The notes under the pieces are model-generated. The model was not told the origin of the DNA, searched no databases, and was given only the letters and a program-made list of their open reading frames with translations. This document shows, piece by piece, positions 13,278 through 18,472 of a stretch of 18,472 nucleotides of DNA; position 1 is the stretch's first letter, and each line of letters opens with the position of its first letter. A program made the translations under genes and the position numbers. The stretch comes from an uncultured Spirochaetaceae bacterium (lineage in GTDB: Bacteria; Spirochaetota; Spirochaetia; Sphaerochaetales; Sphaerochaetaceae): NCBI GenBank assembly GCA_946414625.1, contig CAMKPI010000012.1:1-18472 (forward strand). The letters run 5' to 3'.

Positions 13278-15174
13278 TTCCACCCTCTCCTTTGACCTGC
13301 CTGTCAGTAGCCGTATTTATGTAGCCGAGCAGCTTCCTAAAATCATTATTGTCTTTCAAATTTTCTATGTCAATCAGAAAATTACTGCATATATATTTGT
13401 AGCCACATGTAGTGTGTGATTTTTTACATTTGAAACGTTCTGAAAGAACCTTATCCGACAAACGATGATAACCGTTCCGCTCGGGTTTGTCCTGCATCTC
13501 CAAATACTCGAAAACCCCGCCGTTATTTCGGACTATCGCGGCGTGCCGCCCTGTAGCAAGATAATATTCCTTCCCATCCTGCATCATTTTAACAAGCTGA
13601 TGAACTGCGGAAAAGTCATTATAAGCTTTCACTACCTGACCGTTCACGTCAGCCGCCGTAGCAATGCGCTCAATATTAATGTTTGTGGATAAGCATTCGC
13701 AGCTTTTGCCACCTCTGTAGTCTATGACATCAAGACCGTTGTGCCTGCCGGCATAAGCGAGGGCAAGAGAAGAACAAGAGCCTTTTGTTCCATCCAAACC
13801 GCCCAATACGGCAACCGATTCCTCAGAGGTCTCCGCTTTCTTCAATTCTTCCACGGGTCTATATTCAACAGAATTGGACTTCATAAATATCTCTACCTGC
13901 TCCATACCTGCGTCTTTGATTTTGTACCCCGCGTCAAGGACGCCCAGCTTTGTCGAGGCCAGTGCTTGCGATGCGGGAACATCTTTGTAGATCCGGTGAT
14001 ACCCGCCCACCTGCGTGAGGGATTCTATCGGCGTGCGGTTCGTGTCCTTCAGAAACTTCTCGTACCGGGCAGAGACGGCGTTCAGCCGCCCTTGCGCCTC
14101 GCGAGCCTCCTTGTCGAAACCGCCAGCCCTGTATGCAATCTGCTCCCGCTTCAGGGCTCTGATCCTCCGCTCGTAGGCGCGCTGTGTCTGCTGCTCCTTG
14201 TAATGCCGCTCGTTTTCCGTCTCGGTGGGGAACTTCTCATGGCTGGACCCGCCCACCTCCTCGAAGTATGGGCTGAAAGAATGCCGACAGTTGATACCGC
14301 AAAGCCCGTCAACCTCACCGTAGCCGGTGGATTTGTAGAAATCGGGGTACTTGTCGCTCTTTCCGGAAAGGCTGAACACCCTGCCCTGCCACTCGTCATG
14401 ATTGCTCCATGGATTCGGCGGATTCTTCACGTGCCGAGCCCCCAGGTGCCAGGAAGTCTCGACCAAATCAACGCCCAGTTCCCCGCAGCTCTCCATCGTG
14501 AGATCTCCCGCCGTCTTATTCAGCGTGGTCACAACATCGCGCCGCACCGCACTGTCCAAGGAATACCGGATCACTCTGCCGTCCGGGCGGCTGTACGTCG
14601 TATAAAGAGAGCCCTGCCTCTCGACAATGCCGATTCCGCTCCTGCCTATCTCGCCGACGGCTTCCTTCACCGCATCGGAGAGCGTTGCCGTCCCTGTGTG
14701 GACACGCAGAAACGCCTTGTTCACAGCCTCCCTGTACGCGCGCTCCGAAGCCTCCACAGCACGGGTGCCTGTGAGGTTCAGCCTGTCCTTACACGTCCTC
14801 ACTGCATTGTCCACGTACCTTTTGAACGTGTCGCTTCCTCTCATGCGCTCCGCCTGTTCCGCATCAGAAGAAGTCTTTTCCAACCCTTTTTTAATGGCCT
14901 CGATGTCCGCGTCTGCAGAGAGGGACAGCGCCTCTTCGACAAGAGTCTCCAGATCTTTCTCCGCAATGCGGTATTGCCTCAACACACCAGAGAAGAGATC
15001 CCGTCGGAGCGCGCCGACCTCGGAGAGCTTCATAAACTGCCAGGCGTTCTCGCTGGACGGAGCCTTCCCCTTTGTAAGCCTCCGCACGACCGATGAGACA
15101 AGTTCGGTTTCCAAATTCCGGAAAATGCGTGTGATGAGGTCAGCGACCTCGTTTATCTCGGAAGGGGTGAGCAT
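13267..15174 (-). CDS. MuF-type minor capsid protein with C-terminal papain-fold polymorphic toxin
   Basis: This 635-residue protein begins at ATG 15174, 5 nt after the portal stop. Residues 1-~310 are the Min_cap2/MuF head protein: helical N-terminus, then 'ETSWHLGARHVKNPPNPWS', 'HDEWQGRVF' and 'GLCGINCRHSFSPYF'. Residues ~315-395 are a charged helical linker. After 'GGYHRI' (391-395) a foreign part starts. It has 'DGTKGSCSSLALAYAGRHN' (Cys467), 'ATGRHAAIVRNNGG' (His544) and 'FEYLEMQD' (Gln561, Asp562), the spacing and context of the papain-fold Tox-PL toxins, many of which are glutamine deamidases or proteases. DNA coding for residues 396-635 is visibly AT-richer. Related MuF-toxin fusions are known from temperate phages. 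The structural half would sit on the portal and could be ejected with the DNA. A target and activity are not shown here. Confidence 0.88.
   Translation of the reverse strand: MLTPSEINEVADLITRIFRNLETELVSSVVRRLTKGKAPSSENAWQFMKLSEVGALRRDLFSGVLRQYRIAEKDLETLVEEALSLSADADIEAIKKGLEKTSSDAEQAERMRGSDTFKRYVDNAVRTCKDRLNLTGTRAVEASERAYREAVNKAFLRVHTGTATLSDAVKEAVGEIGRSGIGIVERQGSLYTTYSRPDGRVIRYSLDSAVRRDVVTTLNKTAGDLTMESCGELGVDLVETSWHLGARHVKNPPNPWSNHDEWQGRVFSLSGKSDKYPDFYKSTGYGEVDGLCGINCRHSFSPYFEEVGGSSHEKFPTETENERHYKEQQTQRAYERRIRALKREQIAYRAGGFDKEAREAQGRLNAVSARYEKFLKDTNRTPIESLTQVGGYHRIYKDVPASQALASTKLGVLDAGYKIKDAGMEQVEIFMKSNSVEYRPVEELKKAETSEESVAVLGGLDGTKGSCSSLALAYAGRHNGLDVIDYRGGKSCECLSTNINIERIATAADVNGQVVKAYNDFSAVHQLVKMMQDGKEYYLATGRHAAIVRNNGGVFEYLEMQDKPERNGYHRLSDKVLSERFKCKKSHTTCGYKYICSNFLIDIENLKDNNDFRKLLGYINTATDRQVKGEGGSVR
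13994..14111. repeat. 118-bp direct repeat of the MuF pre-toxin sequence, main copy
   Basis: Encodes MuF residues 356-394 and matches 12700-12817 with five mismatches. It lies exactly at the junction of structural part and toxin part, the place where toxin tips are exchanged in polymorphic toxin systems. Confidence 0.95.
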
Positions 15175-15179
15175 GGAAA

Positions 15180-16652
15180 TCAGCCCTCTGAAGCCGCACC
15201 GCCAAAGAAGCCTGTCGATACCGGTGCCAAAGCGGCACTCTCCTCCCTCATGCGTTCCAGCTCCTCTCTCGCCTCATCCTCAGTAAGGTTGCGATACTCC
15301 ATGAGGTATGACATCCTCGACCTGAGCCCGCCCTGAACCTCAGCCTGAGCGGCCGCCTTCTCCGTCTCCTCGTCCGTCATGATGCTGTCGCCGTAAGAGA
15401 CGGAGATTTCGCTCTCGGTGAAAACGGGAAGGGAATACAGAGCCTGCATCTCCTTCATGGCACCGAACAAGGCTTCAAGCGCGGGTGTGACGCAGAAATT
15501 CTGGATGTCGCAAATTGTCTGATACGTCTTGTGCTGCTTCGCCACAACTTCCCCGCTGTTCTCGTCGTACACATAGAACCCACTGTCCAAGTGTGCCGCC
15601 CCGCAAAGAAGGGAGATCTGAGTCTTCAACGCCGCCGTTATGTCCGCCTGTCGTATGGCGGGGCTGTAGACATCCATGTACCTGCCGGCCGCGCCCTCCG
15701 CGTCCATCACCTTGTAAAGCCGCTTCTCCTTGTCGTCGAGCCTGGGCACCAGGTCTCCGTTCGCCTTGCGTACAACCTCGATCATGGACGCGTCCACAAA
15801 TACCTTGTTCTGCGCACTCTGAAGTTCCCAGCAAAGCGCGTCGTACGTTCTGTCGATGTTCTCCAAGAGCGGCAGCGCGTCCTTGAACACTGACACTCCC
15901 GCGCTGCTTCCAATGTCTTTGTTGTTACTGAATGGAGTCTTCATGTAGACGAAAAGCGGAGCGTCCAGGTTCCGCGCCTCTGCCTCGGGGGTGATGTCTG
16001 CCCACTTGGCGTATGAAGACAGCGGAATCTCCCTAGCGCTGGAGAGGTCGTCGGGACTGTGAGACCTGAAGGCCTTGACGGAAATCTTGCAGGAGCCCCT
16101 TTCCCCGGGGCGCCCGAAGCTCCATTTATGGCCTTCCAGCTTTGTGTAATACACGGTGGTACCGCCCTCGAACACAGCGTCCCTGTCGATGAAAATTCCG
16201 CTCATAGGGCGCGATCCGATCCAATCAGCGGGAATAAAGCGATCTGCGGCATACCAGGACAAGGAAATCCTACCCCGCGCCTTGTCGAAATACGGGCGTA
16301 TTGCCACCGCCCCGCCCGCAAGGGCGCATTCCAACTGCCGACGGATCTCCCGAGAGACCTCGTCGCACCAAAAAGCATCGAAAGCCGCGTCCCCGGTCTC
16401 TCCGACGGCTATCTCCGCCACGCATTTCGCTGACAGGTCGCTGCAAAGCGTCGCGGCAAAATCCAGCCTGTTCAGCACCTGCTCCCGTCCAGTTCCGACC
16501 CACGGGGCACGCCCGCCGTAGACATCAAGCCACAATGCGGCAAGCGAACGCATGTCCTCCGCCTCCGACAAACGAATGTCGAACATCCGCTCAAGAGCGT
16601 TCCTGTCGATCCTCTGCATAAACAAACCCTTTATCTTTTGGAAAATACCCAT
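15180..16652 (-). CDS. Portal protein
   Basis: This 490-residue protein lies between large terminase and MuF gene, as in A118- and SPP1-like phages. It begins 'MGIFQKIKGLFMQRIDRNA' at ATG 16652 with a GGGGTGGCGG ribosome site, 36 nt after the terminase stop. Characteristic portal segments include 'LDFAATLCSDLSAKCVAEI' near residue 70, 'ALAGGAVAIRPYFDKARG' near residue 115, and a long C-terminal helical crown with 'LTEDEAREELERMREESAA'. The 'AALKTQISLLCGAAHLDSG' and 'VVAKQHKTYQTICDIQNF' segments match the central wing and stem of SPP1 gp6-like portals. It forms the dodecameric ring for DNA entry and the attachment site for MuF proteins. No unusual features. Confidence 0.92.
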   Translation of the reverse strand: MGIFQKIKGLFMQRIDRNALERMFDIRLSEAEDMRSLAALWLDVYGGRAPWVGTGREQVLNRLDFAATLCSDLSAKCVAEIAVGETGDAAFDAFWCDEVSREIRRQLECALAGGAVAIRPYFDKARGRISLSWYAADRFIPADWIGSRPMSGIFIDRDAVFEGGTTVYYTKLEGHKWSFGRPGERGSCKISVKAFRSHSPDDLSSAREIPLSSYAKWADITPEAEARNLDAPLFVYMKTPFSNNKDIGSSAGVSVFKDALPLLENIDRTYDALCWELQSAQNKVFVDASMIEVVRKANGDLVPRLDDKEKRLYKVMDAEGAAGRYMDVYSPAIRQADITAALKTQISLLCGAAHLDSGFYVYDENSGEVVAKQHKTYQTICDIQNFCVTPALEALFGAMKEMQALYSLPVFTESEISVSYGDSIMTDEETEKAAAQAEVQGGLRSRMSYLMEYRNLTEDEAREELERMREESAALAPVSTGFFGGAASEG

Positions 16653-16688
16653 TCAGCCGCCACCCCCGTGGTCACCCCGTATAAAAAC

Positions 16689-17933
16689 TCACGAAAGCAT
16701 GAAACGCGCCGTGACGCCGTAAGCCGCCGTTCTCGGCTTTACTATCGTGTAGAAGAAGTACCTCATGCTGTCGCAAAAATGGTCGTTGGCTTTTATCACC
16801 GCGTCCCTGCCGGTCATTGCACTGCGCTCCGTATCCCACGAGTAGGAATAGAGTTCTTTCAGGGCGCCCTTGCAGCCGCTGGATATGCGGATCTTGTCCT
16901 GCGAAAAAAGAGCGTTAGTGAACGCTATGCCGGCTACGACATCGTTATCCGCCTTGACGACCCGTAGGCGCCTGTTCCGCACGATGTGAACGATGAACGA
17001 CGTGGCGGACGGATCCACAACCACGGCGCGAAGGCCTTTAAGCCCGTCCGCAAACGCCGCGAGGTCGGCGTACAGTTCCGCGTCGGTCTTGGGTCGAGCC
17101 GTCTCACGCCCGCTGTAGAAATACTCCTTCAGGCAATGCCAGCGTCTTGTCGCCACATGCCAGCCCCAGAGGCTGAAAACGGTTGGGTTCTCGATGCCAT
17201 AGTCGATTCCGATGTACTTCTCCGCGTAGTCCCTGTTCATCTCGTCGAGCGTCGGAGGTGCTGTCACGTGTTTTTCCGCGTCAAACGCGGAGAACACCAA
17301 CCCGTCCGCAATCACCCACTCGCCGAGGATGAAACGCTTGTAGAAAACGCCCGTGTATTCCTTCTTGATGCTGTCGATGTAGTCCTTGGGGAGGAAGGTG
17401 TTGTCGTCCAGGCGGAAGCTCCACACCGCCGCGTCCAGCTCGTCCGCCCTGTCGATGTAGCCGGTCTTCAGCCAGTGGAGCGGGCCCTCGGGGTTGGTCG
17501 TGGCGAAGAGGAACGCCCCGGGGCGCGAAAGGCGGGAGAGGAGCATCGTGAAGAAGCTCTCCGGCATGAGGGTCGCCTCATCAAGATACGCACCGTCCAG
17601 CGTTATGCCCCGGATCTTGTCCTCCGCCCTGGCGTTGTCAGCACCCTCAAGATACACGAGCCTGCCAAAAAGGCGAGCGGTCTTGGTGGACATGCTGAAA
17701 GTGAATTCGCCGCCGAAGATCTGCGACAGCACGGCAAGGCAGTTGCGTTTCAGCGTGGTCTGCGTCTTGCCCGCCATGAGGAACACATAATCCGCGGGGC
17801 TTGCCGCAATGCGCAGCGCCCACGCCACGAGCGAGACGAACGTTTTGCCGGAACGCACCGAGCCCTGCAGTATGTTTATCCGCTTTATGCGGGTGAGGAT
17901 GAAATCGCGCTGCAAGGGGGTGAGGTCAAACAT
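16689..17933 (-). CDS. Terminase large subunit
   Basis: The 414-residue product is numbered from ATG 17933, one base after the small-subunit stop (TGAGATG). A frame extension to 18014 overlaps the small subunit and looks non-native. The ATPase part has Walker A 'GSVRSGKT' (24-31), Walker B 'LDGAYLDEA' (112-120) with catalytic Glu119, and coupling motif 'TTNPEG' (145-150). The RNase H-like nuclease has acidic residues in 'IGIDYGIENP' (Asp244), 'VVVDPSATSF' (Asp307) and 'NDHFCDSMRY' (Asp384 or Asp388). Length is normal for the family and all motor and nuclease motifs are intact. It packages DNA into the procapsid through the portal and cuts the concatemer. Whether it is a headful or cos type cannot be settled from motifs. 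Confidence 0.96.
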   Translation of the reverse strand: MFDLTPLQRDFILTRIKRINILQGSVRSGKTFVSLVAWALRIAASPADYVFLMAGKTQTTLKRNCLAVLSQIFGGEFTFSMSTKTARLFGRLVYLEGADNARAEDKIRGITLDGAYLDEATLMPESFFTMLLSRLSRPGAFLFATTNPEGPLHWLKTGYIDRADELDAAVWSFRLDDNTFLPKDYIDSIKKEYTGVFYKRFILGEWVIADGLVFSAFDAEKHVTAPPTLDEMNRDYAEKYIGIDYGIENPTVFSLWGWHVATRRWHCLKEYFYSGRETARPKTDAELYADLAAFADGLKGLRAVVVDPSATSFIVHIVRNRRLRVVKADNDVVAGIAFTNALFSQDKIRISSGCKGALKELYSYSWDTERSAMTGRDAVIKANDHFCDSMRYFFYTIVKPRTAAYGVTARFMLS

Positions 17934-17934
17934 C

Positions 17935-18384
17935 TCAGCCCGCCTCTGCGCCTTGCGCCTGTCCCCGATCCGGATCCGCCACCGCCGGGGTTGCAAGGAC
18001 TCCCGTGTCCGCAAGCCATTTCCGCAACTCCGGCACGAGCCCGTCGTTCCCGGAAGCCTCGTCCTTCGGGTTATCGGAGTACTTGCACCAGTTCTTCAAT
18101 AGGAATATCAGCACAGACGGGGTCTTTTCCGCCTGCTCCAGCGCGGTACGCACGAGAAGGCGCTCTCCCTCCAGCCTTTTTTGGTCTAAAACTGCGGAAA
18201 AGGGGACTTTATAGGTGCGCTTGCACCATCGGGAAAGGGTCTTCGGATCTATGCCGAACTTGCGGGCGATGGCTGCCTGTGAAAAGTGCAGACGGCACAT
18301 CTCCTCGAACTGCTCCTTGTCCAGCTCAATGGGTCTCCTACCTGTCTTTTTCGGCTGTTCCTCGTCCGCCTTGCGTTTCGTCAT
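17935..18384 (-). CDS. Terminase small subunit
   Basis: This 149-residue protein precedes the large subunit. ATG 18384 is the first start in frame; its ribosome site is weak, so translation may be coupled to an upstream gene. A helix-turn-helix is visible in 'QAAIARKFGIDPKTLSRWC' (about residues 36-54), preceded by a basic N-terminus ('MTKRKADEEQPKKTGRRPI'). The middle 'EKTPSVLIFLLKNWCKYSD' is the conserved end of the oligomerisation core in small terminases of this type, and the tail is an Ala/Gly-rich linker. It recognises the packaging site and regulates the large subunit. The packaging site itself is often in or near this gene, but I cannot point to it. Confidence 0.88.
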   Translation of the reverse strand: MTKRKADEEQPKKTGRRPIELDKEQFEEMCRLHFSQAAIARKFGIDPKTLSRWCKRTYKVPFSAVLDQKRLEGERLLVRTALEQAEKTPSVLIFLLKNWCKYSDNPKDEASGNDGLVPELRKWLADTGVLATPAVADPDRGQAQGAEAG

Positions 18385-18472
18385 GCGTCCATTCTAGCCG
18401 TTTCAGCGCATCTGGTGGCGGAATGACAGAAAAGAGCCTGTCCACGAGTTCGGCGAGTACACAGAGACAAAA
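18338..18472 (-). CDS. Possible 3' end of an upstream gene, cut by window edge
   Basis: One minus-strand frame is open from the window edge to TAG at 18340-18338, giving 44 residues ('LAELVDRLFSVIPPPDALK', then 'EWTHDETQGGRG'). It reads like a real protein end, but it would overlap the small terminase by 47 nt, more than usual. Another frame ends with TGA overlapping the terminase ATG (ATGA) and is an alternative. Too short to decide or to name. Confidence 0.35.
   Translation of the reverse strand, partial: FCLCVLAELVDRLFSVIPPPDALKRLEWTHDETQGGRGTAEKDR

Noticed and set aside
12700..14111. Template/variable repeat pair of a diversity-generating retroelement
   Set aside because: No reverse transcriptase, and the five mismatches are not confined to adenines of a template; they sit in a conserved linker, not a lectin-like variable domain.
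13741..15096. 451-codon plus-strand frame opposite the MuF gene
   Set aside because: Antisense of a clear MuF/toxin gene; composition of a shadow.

Overview
The window is the morphogenesis half of a temperate siphophage or prophage. Almost everything is read on the minus strand, from right (about 18.4 kb) to left. The order is small terminase, large terminase, portal, MuF-type minor capsid protein, a cargo segment, GP20-like scaffold, major capsid, four small connector/minor capsid genes, tail tube, tail assembly chaperone, Gp15-like protein, tape measure, and a large tail hub/tip protein cut by the left end. This order, and the Min_cap2, GP20, Minor_capsid_1/2/3 and Gp15 family signatures, match the Listeria A118-like structural module common in phages of Firmicutes and found in other anaerobes. 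The host cannot be fixed from the sequence: coding GC is moderately high, and there is no integrase, attachment site or bacterial flank.

Regions: 15.2-18.4 kb is DNA packaging and portal. 13.3-15.2 kb encodes the MuF minor capsid protein, whose C-terminus is not structural but looks like a papain-fold (Cys-His-Asp/Gln) polymorphic toxin, followed by an overlapping small gene placed like an immunity gene. 10.7-13.0 kb is an AT-richer cargo segment. It holds a second, 'orphan' MuF C-terminal toxin cassette that begins with a 118-bp near-identical copy of the MuF pre-toxin sequence, its own putative immunity gene and a matching terminator, then an ASCH-domain gene, a 75-bp tandem repeat, and one counter-oriented small gene. 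6.1-10.7 kb is scaffold, capsid, connector and tail tube/chaperone genes packed with stop-start overlaps. 1-6.1 kb is tape measure and tail tip.

The two most notable things are (a) a MuF toxin locus with a swappable second tip: matching homology at both ends of the two toxin-immunity cassettes would let recombination exchange the toxin carried by the capsid protein; and (b) between the ASCH gene and the counter-oriented gene, two 34-nt repeats that closely resemble a type I-C CRISPR repeat (stem plus GAAAY end), preceded by a possible promoter in the same orientation and with no cas genes in the window. This could be a phage mini-array or RNA anti-CRISPR-like element. The counter-oriented small gene has a consensus -10 box placed so that its mRNA would begin at the ATG, i.e. 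leaderless. These functional readings are inference from sequence by eye; no searches were run.
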